The position numbers and the translations under genes were made by a program. 64,000 nucleotides of DNA from UBA3069 sp050633465 (GTDB taxonomy: Bacteria; Pseudomonadota; Alphaproteobacteria; Rhodobacterales; Rhodobacteraceae): contig JBOEGO010000011.1 of assembly GCA_050633465.1 (NCBI GenBank), forward strand, positions 124,001 to 188,000. Reading direction: 5' to 3'. The notes under the pieces were generated by a model that did not search any database, was not told where the DNA came from, and saw only the letters and a program-made list of their open reading frames with translations. Shown one piece after another: positions 42,787 to 51,670 of this stretch (its first letter is position 1; the number at the start of each line of letters is the position of its first letter).

Positions 42787-44814
42787 GTGACTGATCCTGT
42801 TGATATCGCCGCCCTTGCAAAGGCAAATCCCGACCACTGGATGAAGGCCGCGGCCATTCGCGCCCTGACGCTGGATGCCATTCACGCCGCCAATTCCGGC
42901 CATTCCGGCATGCCGATGGGCATGGCCGATGTGGCCACGGTGCTGTTTGAAAAACACCTGAAATTTGATGCATCCGCGCCGCAATGGCCGAATCGTGACC
43001 GTTTCATCCTGTCGGCGGGCCATGGCTCTATGCTGATCTACGCGCTGCTGTATCTCACCGGATACGAACAGGTCACGCTGGAAGAAATCCGCAATTTCCG
43101 CCAATGGGGCGCGCGCACTGCGGGCCACCCGGAAAACTTCCTGCTGGACGGGGTGGAAACCACCACTGGTCCGCTGGGTCAGGGACTGGCCAATGCCGTG
43201 GGTTTCGCCATGGCCGAGGAAATGCAGCGCGCCCGTTTCGGTCGCAAGCTGGTCGATCACTATACCTATGTCATCGCCGGTGACGGCTGCCTGATGGAAG
43301 GCGTCAGCCAAGAGGCGATCGGCATCGCGGGCCGTCAGCAACTGGGCCACCTGATCGCATTCTGGGACAACAACAACATCACCATCGACGGCACCGTAGA
43401 ACTGTCTGACAAAACCAACCAGGTTCAGCGCTTCAAAGCCTCTGGCTGGCATGTTCAAGAAATCGACGGCCACGACCCAGAACAAATCGACGCGGCAATC
43501 ACTGCAGCGAAGAAATCCAAGAAACCGTCGATGATTGCCTGCAAAACCCACATCGCTCTGGGCCATGCAGCACAAGACACTTCCAAAGGTCACGGCGCGC
43601 TAACCGATCCTGACCAGTTGAAAGCAGCCAAAGACAACTGGGGCTGGAACCACGGTTCCTTTGAAATCCCTGCAGAGATCAAGGCCCAGTGGGAAGCCAT
43701 CGGCACCCGCGGTGCAGCAGATCGCGCAGCTTGGGACGGTCGTTTCGCTGAGGTTTCCAGCCAGAAACAAGCGAAATTCAACCGCGCCTATGCGCTTGAG
43801 GCCCCTAAGAAACTGTCAGCGGCCGTCAAAGCCCTGAAGAAAACGGTTTCCGAAGAGCAGCCAAAGGTTGCGACACGGAAATCGTCAGAAATGGCTTTGC
43901 AAGTTATCAACGGCGTTATGCATGAAACCGTGGGCGGTTCTGCTGACCTGACGGGGTCTAACAATACAAAAACCGACGACCTGGGAATGTTTGAGACCAA
44001 CAACCGCGGTGGACGCTATGTCTATTGGGGGATTCGTGAACACGGCATGGCCTCTGCAATGAATGGCATGGTGTTGCACGGCGGTATGCGCGCCTATGGC
44101 GGTACATTCATGGCCTTCACTGACTATGCCCGCCCAGCGATGCGTTTGGCGGCCCTGATGAAGATCCCAACAGTTTTTGTCATGACCCATGACTCGATTG
44201 GTGTTGGCGAAGATGGTCCAACACACCAACCAGTGGAACACGTTGCGATTTCACGCAGCACACCCAACACCTATGTGTTCCGCCCAGCTGACACTGTTGA
44301 AACAGCAGAAGCCTGGGAAATCGCTGTCACAAGCAAAACCACCCCATCAGTCATGGCATTGACCCGTCAAGGCCTGCCAACAGTGCGCACAGAGCACAAG
44401 TTGAAGAACCTGACAGAACAAGGTGCCTATGTGTTGGCTGATGCCGAAGGCAAACGTCAGGCGATCCTGATCGCCACCGGCTCTGAAGTCGAAGTGGCCC
44501 TCAAAGCCCGTGACCTCTTGCAAGCCGAAGGCATTGGTACGCGGGTTGTATCCATGCCTTGCATGGAGCTGTTTGCAGAGCAAGACGAAGGCTATCGCCG
44601 CAAAGTTTTGCCTGCAGGTCCAGTGCGTGTTGGCATCGAAGCGGGTGTTCAGCATGGCTGGGATCGCTGGTTGCTTGGCGAACGTGGCAAAGAACAAAAA
44701 GCCCGCTTTGTTGGCATGGACAGCTTTGGTGCGTCTGCGCCCGCAGGTCAGCTTTTTGAAAAATACGGCATCACGGCTGAAAACGTCGCGCAGCAAGTCA
44801 AAGACATGCTGTAA
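42787..44814 (+). CDS. tkt: Transketolase, apparent full-length ORF but chimeric
   Basis: The ORF encodes a complete 675-residue transketolase (TPP enzyme of the pentose phosphate pathway and Calvin cycle): SGHSGMPMGMADVATVLF near the start, the TPP motif GDGCLMEGVSQEA (about residue 156) and GEDGPTHQPVEH (about residue 476). Up to about 43397 the codons match the rest of the window; after it third positions turn A/T-rich (GCA, CCA, ACA, GTT) to the stop. The switch point matches exactly the 22 bases with which sequence resumes after the two Ns at 45129-45130. I therefore read only 42787-43397 as host and the remainder as the homologous gene of another strain or species. Confidence 0.8.
   Translation: MTDPVDIAALAKANPDHWMKAAAIRALTLDAIHAANSGHSGMPMGMADVATVLFEKHLKFDASAPQWPNRDRFILSAGHGSMLIYALLYLTGYEQVTLEEIRNFRQWGARTAGHPENFLLDGVETTTGPLGQGLANAVGFAMAEEMQRARFGRKLVDHYTYVIAGDGCLMEGVSQEAIGIAGRQQLGHLIAFWDNNNITIDGTVELSDKTNQVQRFKASGWHVQEIDGHDPEQIDAAITAAKKSKKPSMIACKTHIALGHAAQDTSKGHGALTDPDQLKAAKDNWGWNHGSFEIPAEIKAQWEAIGTRGAADRAAWDGRFAEVSSQKQAKFNRAYALEAPKKLSAAVKALKKTVSEEQPKVATRKSSEMALQVINGVMHETVGGSADLTGSNNTKTDDLGMFETNNRGGRYVYWGIREHGMASAMNGMVLHGGMRAYGGTFMAFTDYARPAMRLAALMKIPTVFVMTHDSIGVGEDGPTHQPVEHVAISRSTPNTYVFRPADTVETAEAWEIAVTSKTTPSVMALTRQGLPTVRTEHKLKNLTEQGAYVLADAEGKRQAILIATGSEVEVALKARDLLQAEGIGTRVVSMPCMELFAEQDEGYRRKVLPAGPVRVGIEAGVQHGWDRWLLGERGKEQKARFVGMDSFGASAPAGQLFEKYGITAENVAQQVKDML
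43376..43397 (+). repeat. 22-bp direct repeat, first copy (chimera junction)
   Basis: Identical to 45131-45152, the first bases after the Ns. It codes part of the conserved NNITIDGTV stretch of transketolase and marks where composition changes, as expected of an assembly-graph branch at a shared word. Confidence 0.9.
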
Positions 44815-44835
44815 GGCCAACAAATCCATTTGTTC

Positions 44836-44862
44836 AAGGCGGCGCATTTGTGCCGCCTTTTT
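44836..44862 (+). terminator. Terminator after the chimeric transketolase ORF
   Basis: AAGGCGGC pairs with GCCGCCTTTTT around GCATTTGT. It belongs to the presumed foreign segment. Confidence 0.85.
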
Positions 44863-44937
44863 CATTTCAGCACGTCACCCGTTAAAGAATTCCAAGCCTA
44901 AGACATCCGCCAAGGCGTTGTGCGCAGCCGCATAGTT

Positions 44938-45128
44938 CTAGCCAAGTCGGTCATTCAATGCTGCTTTGACATCTGGCGTGACAAATTTCGTGATGTCCCC
45001 ACCAAGTCGAGCGATCTCTTTGACCAGCTTACTGGCAATGGCCTGATGTTGAAGGTCTGCCATCAAAAACACAGTTTCGATGCTTGAATCCAAAGCTCGG
45101 TTCATTCCAACCATCTGATATTCGTATT
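44938..45128 (-). pseudogene. coaD: 3' fragment of a second coaD, cut by the assembly gap
   Basis: About 62 C-terminal residues of phosphopantetheine adenylyltransferase (YEYQMVGMNRALDSS, then ASKLVKEIARLGGDITKFV). It is homologous to, but different from, the complete coaD at 50475-50969, with more A/T-rich codons. The 5' part is missing because the sequence stops at the Ns. In the source genome of this segment coaD would face transketolase directly. Probably an intact gene elsewhere, broken by assembly rather than a true pseudogene. Confidence 0.85.
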
Positions 45129-45130
45129 NN
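45129..45130. other. Assembly gap (two Ns)
   Basis: The only ambiguous bases in the window. Unrelated sequences meet here: a coaD fragment on the left and transketolase on the right. A two-base gap is typical of a scaffolding or consensus join, not a measured distance. Confidence 0.95.
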
Positions 45131-46569
45131 ACATCACCATCGACGGCACCGTCGAATTGTCGGATCGCACCAACCAGATCCAGCGGTTCAAGGCATCGGG
45201 CTGGCATGTGCAGGAAATCGACGGGCACAATCCCGCCGAAATCGACGCCGCCATCACCGCCGCCAAGAAAACCAACCGTCCCTCGATGATTGCCTGTAAA
45301 ACCCATATCGCACTGGGGTCTTCGGCGCAGGACACATCCAAGGGCCACGGCGCGCTGACCGACCCGAAACTGATCGCCGATGCCAAAGCCGCCTATGGCT
45401 GGACAACAGGCCCGTTCGAAGTGCCCACCGATATCAAATCCCAATGGGAAGAGATCGGAAAACGCGGCGCCGCCACCCGCAAGGCATGGGAAGAAGGGCT
45501 GGCATCCTCGGGACGCCGCGGCGAGGAACTGACCCGCGCCTATGCCTTTGAACCGCCCAAGAAACTGACCCGCACCATCAACGCGCTGAAAAAGCAAATC
45601 AGCGACGAAGCGCCCAAGGTGGCAACGCGCAAATCCAGCGAAATGGTGCTGGAAGTGGTCAATCCGATCATGCCCGAAACCGTGGGTGGCTCTGCCGATC
45701 TGACAGGATCGAACAACACCAAAACCGGTGATCTGGGCGCGTTTGACACCGACAACCGCAAGGGGCGGTATGTCTATTGGGGCATCCGCGAACATGGCAT
45801 GTGTTCGGCGATGAACGGCATGGCGCTGCATGGCGGCCTGCGCCCCTATGGCGGCACCTTCATGGCCTTCACCGATTACGCCCGCCCGCCCATGCGTCTG
45901 GCCGCGCTGATGAAAATCCCTACGGTGTTTGTGATGACCCATGATTCCATCGGTCTGGGCGAAGATGGCCCCACCCACCAGCCGGTCGAACATCTGGCAA
46001 TTTCGCGCGCCACGCCTAACACCATGGTGTTCCGCCCCTGTGACACGGTCGAAACCGCCGAGGCATGGGAAATCGCGCTGTCGTCGAAATCCACCCCCTC
46101 TGTTCTGTCGCTGACCCGTCAGGGCCTGCCGACACAGCGCACCAAACACACCAACCGCAACCAGGTGGCACAGGGCGCATATGTGCTGGCCGATGCCACG
46201 GCCAAACGTCAGGTGATCCTGATCGCAACCGGCTCCGAGGTGGAAATCGCCATGGCAGCGCGTGAAACGCTCGAGGCCGAGGGCATCGGGACCCGCGTCG
46301 TCTCCATGCCCTGCATGGAGCTGTTCGCGCGTCAGGATGAAACCTATCGCAAACGCGTGCTGCCCGCCGGTTCGGTGCGCATCGGGATCGAAGCCGCCGT
46401 GCGCATGGGCTGGGATCGCTGGCTGCTGGGCGAACGTGGCCGCGAAGCCAAGTCCGGCTTCATCGGCATGGACAGCTTTGGCGCTTCTGCCCCGGCCGAG
46501 GTGCTGTATGAAAAATTCGGCATCACCGCAGCGGCCACCGTGGCCGAAGCAAAACGCCTGCTGGGCTAG
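45131..46569 (+). CDS. tkt: Transketolase, host copy lacking its 5' part here
   Basis: About 478 C-terminal residues of transketolase beginning inside the ITIDGTVELSDRTNQIQRF segment, with GC-rich codons like the rest of the window. It includes GLGEDGPTHQPVEHLAISRA, ILIATGSEVEIAMAARE and the C-terminal GWDRWLLGERG part. Its missing 5' part is supplied exactly, in frame, by 42787-43397: 611 bases plus 45153-46569 (1417 bases) make 676 codons including the stop. It is therefore most likely the 3' end of the gene that begins at 42787, not a tandem second copy. First 22 bases repeat 43376-43397. Confidence 0.88.
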
Positions 46570-46574
46570 GCGCG

Positions 46575-46620
46575 CGGAAACCGTTCACGGTTTCCGGCCC
46601 GGAATGCGTCACGCATTCCG
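46575..46620. repeat. Tandem palindrome pair after transketolase
   Basis: Two palindromes: 10-bp arms at 46575-46584 and 46587-46596, then 9-bp arms at 46600-46608 and 46612-46620 with centre TCA. Both begin CGGA and end TCCG, like the pair at 40188-40233, but with different inner bases. They start 6 bases after the stop codon and precede a normal terminator. Confidence 0.85.
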
Positions 46621-46647
46621 CCACCGCCCGCCGGACCGGAGCAAAAC

Positions 46648-46684
46648 AAAACGGCGCGAAGGGTGCATCCCCTCGCGCCGTTTT
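46648..46684 (+). terminator. Terminator after transketolase
   Basis: AAAACGGCGCGA pairs with TCGCGCCGTTTT around an 11- to 13-base loop. Flanking A and T runs let it also serve the convergent DUF808 gene. Confidence 0.9.
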
Positions 46685-46710
46685 CTATTGGTGCATCACA
46701 TTCTGTCGGA

Positions 46711-47682
46711 TCAATGCGCCGCCGGTTTGCCCGACACCATTTTGATCAACGGGCCAATGACCCGCGTCGCTATCGGGATCAGCACCAGCCCATAGGCCAG
46801 CCCGAATATACCATCGGCCAATGCGGTGACGCCCCATTCCACCGCCCCCTGAAGCTGCTCTGATACACCATGTGCCGCCGCCACGGCCCAGTGGTGAATG
46901 GTGTCATAGGGCAGGCCGAACCCCAGATCATAGGCCCCGTGCAACATGATCGACCCGCCAACCCACAGCATCGCCGCCGTGCCGATCACCGTCAGCAACC
47001 ACAGCAGTTTCGGCATGAATGCAACCAAACCGCGCCCCACTGCCTGTGTGACGCCCAAGCGCGCGTTGGTCGCCAGATATAGCCCGACATCATCCATTTT
47101 CACGATCAGGGCGACAGTGCCATATACCGCGATGGTCACGGCAATGCCGACCACCGCCAGCGTTGCCGCCTGCATCCACAGGCTTGGCGCTTCGATCACC
47201 GACAGGGCAATCGTCATGATTTCGGCGCTTAGAATGAAATCGGTCTTGATCGCGCCGCGCACCTTGCTTTCTTCCAGATGGCCTGGATCTTTGACCGACA
47301 TATCTTCTTCAATATGTTTGTCGCCATGGGGAAACAGCACATGAAAAACCTTCTCTGCCCCCTCGAAGCACAGGTAACTGCCGCCCAGCATCAGCAATGG
47401 CGTGATCAGCCATGGCGCGAAATTGGCCAGCAACAGGGCCATCGGCAACAGGATCACAATCTTGTTGAACAGCGATCCACGGGTGATGCGCCAGATGATC
47501 GGCAATTCACGCGCAGGCGCAAACCCCTGCACATATTTCGGTGTCACCGCCGCATCGTCGATCAACACACCGGCGGTTTTCGCCCCCGCCTTGCCCGCCG
47601 CCGCGGCAATATCATCCACGCTGGATGCCGCGACCTTTGCAATCGCCGCGACATCATCCATCAGTGCCAGCAAACCGCTCAT
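46711..47682 (-). CDS. DUF808 family inner-membrane protein (YedI-like)
   Basis: Protein of 323 residues. It begins with MSGLLALMDDVAAIAKVAASSVDDIAAAAGKAG and AGVLIDDAAVTPKYVQGF, hallmarks of the DUF808/YedI family, and has five to seven membrane helices (IVILLPMALLLANF, ITPLLMLGGSYLCFEGAEK, TAAMLWVGGSIMLHGAYDLG and others). Molecular role unknown for the family. Alone on its strand, convergent with transketolase and divergent from gap. Confidence 0.9.
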   Translation of the reverse strand: MSGLLALMDDVAAIAKVAASSVDDIAAAAGKAGAKTAGVLIDDAAVTPKYVQGFAPARELPIIWRITRGSLFNKIVILLPMALLLANFAPWLITPLLMLGGSYLCFEGAEKVFHVLFPHGDKHIEEDMSVKDPGHLEESKVRGAIKTDFILSAEIMTIALSVIEAPSLWMQAATLAVVGIAVTIAVYGTVALIVKMDDVGLYLATNARLGVTQAVGRGLVAFMPKLLWLLTVIGTAAMLWVGGSIMLHGAYDLGFGLPYDTIHHWAVAAAHGVSEQLQGAVEWGVTALADGIFGLAYGLVLIPIATRVIGPLIKMVSGKPAAH

Positions 47683-47913
47683 GGTTGCCCCCTATTTGTT
47701 ATTTGCGAACAACCTAACCCATGCACCGCCACGGGCAAGTTGTCAGCGTTACACAGGCCGCGGCCGTGGCAAGCATGCCATGGCCCGAACAGTTTGCGCT
47801 AACAGGTCGGTTTTGCGCTAACACATTGGCAGATTTGGGTTTTCCACCCTTCCCGCATCGCCGCCCCCCCGCTATAGGGGCAGGCAAAGCCCATTCCCAA
47901 AAGGAGCCTTTCC

Positions 47914-48915
47914 ATGACCATCACCGTCGGCATCAACGGATTTGGCCGCATTGGCCGTTGCACCCTGTCCCATATCGCGGAAACCGCGCGTGACGACATC
48001 AAGGTGGTGCGCATCAACGCCACCGGCCCGCTGGACACCGCCGCGCACCTGATCCGCTATGACAGCGTACACGGGCGTTTCCCCGGCACCGTGACCATTG
48101 GCGACGGCACCATGGATATGGGCCGCGGCGCGTTTGACGTGATGTCGACCTATAACATGGACGAACTGGACTGGTCCGGCGTTGACGTGGTGCTGGAATG
48201 CACCGGCAATTTCAACGACGGCGAAAAGGCAGCCAAACATATCGAACGCGGTGCCAAATCGGTGCTGATTTCGGCCCCCGCCAAAAACGTGCAGAAAACC
48301 ATCGTGATGGGCGTCAATGACGACCAGCTGGTGGCGGGCGACACGATGATTTCGAACGGCTCCTGCACCACCAACTGTCTGGCCCCGCTGGCCAAGGTGC
48401 TGGACGATGCCATCGGCATCGAATCCGGCATTATGACCACCATCCACAGCTACACGGGCGACCAGCCCACGCTGGACCGCCGCCACAAGGACCTGTATCG
48501 CGCCCGCGCCGCCGCGATGAGCATGATCCCCACCTCTACCGGCGCAGCCAAGGCCCTGGGCGAAGTCCTGCCGCAACTCAAGGGCAAGCTCGACGGATCT
48601 GCCATCCGCGTGCCCACCCCCAATGTATCGGCCGTTGACCTGACATTTATCGCCAAAAAAGACGTGACCGTCGCCGACGTGAACGAGGTTGTGGCCGCAG
48701 CCGCCGCTGGCGCGCTCAAGGGCATTCTGGGCTATGACCCCGAACCCAAGGTCAGCGTCGATTTCAACCACACCGAGGAATCATCCATTTTCGCCCCCGA
48801 CCAGACCAAGGTCACAGGCGGGCGTCTGGTGCGGGTGCTGGCATGGTATGACAACGAATGGGGCTTCTCCTGCCGCATGGCCGATGTCGCCGTGGCCATG
48901 GGCAAGCTGCTATAA
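47914..48915 (+). CDS. gap: Glyceraldehyde-3-phosphate dehydrogenase
   Basis: Enzyme of 333 residues for glycolysis and gluconeogenesis. NAD-binding GINGFGRIGRC at the N terminus, catalytic Cys151 in SNGSCTTNCLAPLAKVLD, HSYTGDQPTLDRRHKD and WYDNEWGFSCRMADV near the end. AGGAG ribosome-binding site. With transketolase upstream it fits a conserved central-carbon neighbourhood. Confidence 0.97.
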   Translation: MTITVGINGFGRIGRCTLSHIAETARDDIKVVRINATGPLDTAAHLIRYDSVHGRFPGTVTIGDGTMDMGRGAFDVMSTYNMDELDWSGVDVVLECTGNFNDGEKAAKHIERGAKSVLISAPAKNVQKTIVMGVNDDQLVAGDTMISNGSCTTNCLAPLAKVLDDAIGIESGIMTTIHSYTGDQPTLDRRHKDLYRARAAAMSMIPTSTGAAKALGEVLPQLKGKLDGSAIRVPTPNVSAVDLTFIAKKDVTVADVNEVVAAAAAGALKGILGYDPEPKVSVDFNHTEESSIFAPDQTKVTGGRLVRVLAWYDNEWGFSCRMADVAVAMGKLL

Positions 48916-49021
48916 TTACGGCAGAAATTAACAGGGGTCGCCACAGGGGCGGCCCTAAATCCTTGATCCTTGCGCGGGGCTGGGCCATACCCTGCCCTAA
49001 CCTCCGTGCGAGCATCCCGTT

Positions 49022-49165
49022 ATGACCAACACAATCGCCATCTTTCTTGCCGTTATCATCCTTGGCCTGCTGGCCGTGGATTGGCTTGTCTATGACTGGT
49101 GGAACCTGATTTACCTGCTGAAAAAGGGCACCTATCTGATTGAATGGCTGGCCTTCTGGCGCTGA
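49022..49165 (+). CDS. Small single-span membrane protein (47 residues)
   Basis: ATG 49022 opens a 47-residue frame: MTNTIAIFLAVIILGLLAVD is a membrane helix, followed by an aromatic-rich WLVYDWWNLIYLLKKGTYLI and IEWLAFWR. The hydrophobic helix, high Trp/Tyr content and host-like codons support a real protein. I believe similar short proteins follow gap in other Rhodobacteraceae. Function unknown. Confidence 0.7.
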   Translation: MTNTIAIFLAVIILGLLAVDWLVYDWWNLIYLLKKGTYLIEWLAFWR

Positions 49166-49187
49166 CCTTTTCATCTCGGGATACCCC

Positions 49188-49406
49188 ATGCGCGACAGCC
49201 TCAGACAAAAAGTAATCCAGATATGTGACCGCAAGATCGCGCAAAAGGGCGACGGGGTCGGCCTGTCGTTCTACGCATTCTTTGCCAATAAAAACGACGA
49301 TCCCGCGCTGCTGATGGAAGCCGCCGAATGGTGGATCAAAACACATCGGCTGGATCATTTCGAAAAGGCGGTGAAAATCCGCGATATGATCAAATCCGGC
49401 GCCTGA
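49188..49406 (+). CDS. Small conserved protein, probably DUF6500 family
   Basis: Soluble protein of 72 residues, MRDSLRQKVIQICDRKIAQK, then GVGLSFYAFFANKNDDPALL and WWIKTHRLDHFEKAVKIRDM. It is compact and helical, rich in charged residues. I associate it with the DUF6500 family, though the family number is from memory. The in-frame start at 49140 would overlap the preceding small gene, so ATG 49188 is preferred. Confidence 0.75.
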   Translation: MRDSLRQKVIQICDRKIAQKGDGVGLSFYAFFANKNDDPALLMEAAEWWIKTHRLDHFEKAVKIRDMIKSGA

Positions 49407-49511
49407 TCGGGCCAAATCCCGCGTTTGACGCTGCGGCGCGAATACCCCCCTGCCCCTATGCCCGCCCCCCGAAATGCGTAACAGTGTGCAGATCATTTCA
49501 GGGGGAACATC

Positions 49512-50456
49512 ATGGGCTGGGTCATTCTAATCGTCATTCTGGGCGTGCTGGCGGCATTGGCGCTGCGCGAATACCGGTTCACCCGGACAATGGCGGCAAA
49601 ATCGCGCGAGGCCGTGCCGCCCAAGGGCGATTTCATAGAAATATCAACGGGCAAGCTGCATTATCTGGAAAAGGGCAGCGGCCCCGCCATCCTGCTGATC
49701 CATGGTCTGGGCGGCAATCTGCGCCATTTCGATATGGGTGTGATTGACAATCTGGCCACCGATCACCGCGTGGTGGCGGTGGACCGCCCCGGCATGGGCT
49801 GGTCGGATCGCCCCGATGATGCCCCCGCAAACCTGCAGGCCCAAGCCGGATATATGGCCGAGGTGATCAGCGCCCTGTCGCTGGACCGCCCCCTGTTGGT
49901 CGGGCATTCGCTGGGCGGTGGCATTTCGCTGGCCCTTGCGCTGGATCACCCCGAACTGACCCGCGGTCTGGCGCTGGTGGCGCCGCTTTGCCTGCCGACG
50001 GATCAGACCTCCCCCGCGTTCAAGGCGCAGGCCATTCCCTCGCCCTTGATGCGCAAACTGGTCAGCCTGTTCCTGTCCACCCGTGCCACCATCCGCAACC
50101 GCGACGCCAATTTGGACCTTGTGTTCGGGCCGGAACCTGTGCCGGGCGGCTTTCCCCTGCAGGGGGGCGGGTTGATGGCCCTGCGCCCCGACCAGTTCCG
50201 CAATATGTCGCGTGATTTCCTGCATGCGGGCGATGACCTGAACACTATGCTGGCGCGCTACGACACACTGCCGCAGCCGGTGCAGATCATCACAGGGCGC
50301 GATGACCGCATCCTGCCGATTGATCAACAGGCGGTCGAACTGAACCGCCGTTTTCCCCAAATCAAGGTCGATCTGGTGGATGGCGGGCATATGTTGCCGC
50401 TGACCCAGCCTGAACTGACCGCGCAATTCATCCGGCGGGTCGATGCCCTGACCTGA
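49512..50456 (+). CDS. Alpha/beta hydrolase, membrane-anchored
   Basis: Protein of 314 residues. Residues 2-18 (GWVILIVILGVLAALAL) form an N-terminal anchor. The hydrolase core has the oxyanion loop ILLIHGLGGNLRHF (about residue 60), the nucleophile elbow LLVGHSLGGGISLAL (Ser about residue 135), the acid in ITGRDDRILP (about residue 264) and the His in VDGGHMLPLTQPELTA (about residue 296). All three catalytic residues are present. Substrate unknown; esterase or lipase activity is likely. Confidence 0.88.
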   Translation: MGWVILIVILGVLAALALREYRFTRTMAAKSREAVPPKGDFIEISTGKLHYLEKGSGPAILLIHGLGGNLRHFDMGVIDNLATDHRVVAVDRPGMGWSDRPDDAPANLQAQAGYMAEVISALSLDRPLLVGHSLGGGISLALALDHPELTRGLALVAPLCLPTDQTSPAFKAQAIPSPLMRKLVSLFLSTRATIRNRDANLDLVFGPEPVPGGFPLQGGGLMALRPDQFRNMSRDFLHAGDDLNTMLARYDTLPQPVQIITGRDDRILPIDQQAVELNRRFPQIKVDLVDGGHMLPLTQPELTAQFIRRVDALT

Positions 50457-50474
50457 AACAGCGAAACCCGGCGG

Positions 50475-50969
50475 TTATTTTTCCAGCTTTGCCAGCAGCT
50501 TGGCCTTGACTGCGGCGGGGACGAATTTGGTCACGTCCCCGTCCAGCCGGGCAATTTCCTTGACCAATTTCGACGCAATCGCCTGATGTTTGGCATCGGC
50601 CATCAGGAACACGGTTTCCACCGTATTGTCCAATGACCGGTTCATGCCAACCATCTGGAATTCATATTCAAAATCAGCCACAGCGCGCAATCCGCGCACG
50701 ATCACATTGGCCCCCACATCATGGGCGCAATTGATCAACAGGTTTTCAAACGGATGCGCCACAAATTCGCATCCGGTTTCGGCGGCCAGTTTGGCGGTTT
50801 CCGCCTCGACCATGGCGACGCGCTCCTCCAGGCTGAACAATGGCCCCTTATCGCGGTTGATCGCCACACCGATCACCAAACGATCCACCAATGACGCGGC
50901 GCGTCGCATGATGTCGATATGGCCCAATGTGATGGGATCAAAGGTGCCGGGATATAGGCCGATGCGCAT
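50475..50969 (-). CDS. coaD: Phosphopantetheine adenylyltransferase
   Basis: Protein of 164 residues for the penultimate step of coenzyme A synthesis. It begins MRIGLYPGTFDPITLGHIDI with the nucleotidyltransferase T/HxGH motif, has VIVRGLRAVADFEYEFQMVG (about residue 89) and ends with ASKLVKEIARLDGDVTKFV. This is the host copy; a different partial copy lies beside the gap at 44938-45128. Confidence 0.96.
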   Translation of the reverse strand: MRIGLYPGTFDPITLGHIDIMRRAASLVDRLVIGVAINRDKGPLFSLEERVAMVEAETAKLAAETGCEFVAHPFENLLINCAHDVGANVIVRGLRAVADFEYEFQMVGMNRSLDNTVETVFLMADAKHQAIASKLVKEIARLDGDVTKFVPAAVKAKLLAKLEK

Positions 50970-51130
50970 GGGGAAAGCTCCGCGTCAGGGTAATTGCTGC
51001 GCTTGCACGCAATATTATTGCGCTGCGGATTGCAAGGGCGAATGGGAAATTTCTGCCCTGCACCGCTGCGTTAGATAAAACAGAGCGGCACAGGGGTTTA
51101 CCTAGAACACCGGCAGGGAAACGCTGCGGG

Positions 51131-51565
51131 TCAATGGCCCATCACCATGCCTTCCAATGCGTCGCGTTCCATTGCCAGCTCTTGCAGGCGCGCCTTGACC
51201 ACATCGCCGATGGTGACAATGCCGACCAATTCATCGTTTTCGGTCACGGGCATATGGCGGAAACGGCCATCGGTCATGCGCTGCAGGACATCGTCTGCCG
51301 TGGCGCGGGGCGAACAACAGGACGGGTTGCGGGTCATCATGTCATCCACTGTTTCGTTCAGACAATCGCCCCCGCGCAGCGCCAATGACCGCACAATATC
51401 GCGTTCCGACAGGATGCCATCAACCGATTTACCGTTTTTCGACACGACCACGCCACCGATGCGCGCCTCGGCCAGCATCTGTGCGACTTCGGACACCCTG
51501 GTGCCGGGTTTGACCGTAATCACCCCTGTGGCACCTTTGGAATTAAGGATTTGCTGCACCAGCAT
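51131..51565 (-). CDS. CBS-domain protein
   Basis: Protein of 144 residues made of a CBS pair (Bateman domain): MLVQQILNSKGATGVITVKP starts the first repeat with GTRVSEVAQMLAEARIGGVVV and DGILSERDIVRSLA; the second has VDDMMTRNPSCCSPRATADD and DELVGIVTIGDVVKARL. Such proteins bind adenine nucleotides and often regulate other proteins. ATG 51565 follows a GGAGGAAC ribosome-binding site; the frame extends upstream to 51664 without family sequence. Confidence 0.9.
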   Translation of the reverse strand: MLVQQILNSKGATGVITVKPGTRVSEVAQMLAEARIGGVVVSKNGKSVDGILSERDIVRSLALRGGDCLNETVDDMMTRNPSCCSPRATADDVLQRMTDGRFRHMPVTENDELVGIVTIGDVVKARLQELAMERDALEGMVMGH

Positions 51566-51670
51566 GGTCTGTTCCTCCATTGACCGAATGTGATGCAATT
51601 CAGCGTTGCGCAGCCGCGACACTCTGTCAAGTCGCGCCTTGGAATTGTGTAAAATGCGCCGCAAACAGGA

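Noticed and set aside
44938..46149. A 403-codon minus-strand frame running across the Ns
   Set aside because: It joins the real coaD fragment (right end) to the antisense of transketolase through unknown bases; only the 62 coaD residues at 44938-45128 are coding.
42787..46569. Genuine tandem duplication of transketolase with a truncated second copy
   Set aside because: The two Ns, the exact 22-bp repeat at the switch point, the compositional break and the in-frame reconstruction of one 675-residue gene all fit a misassembly better.
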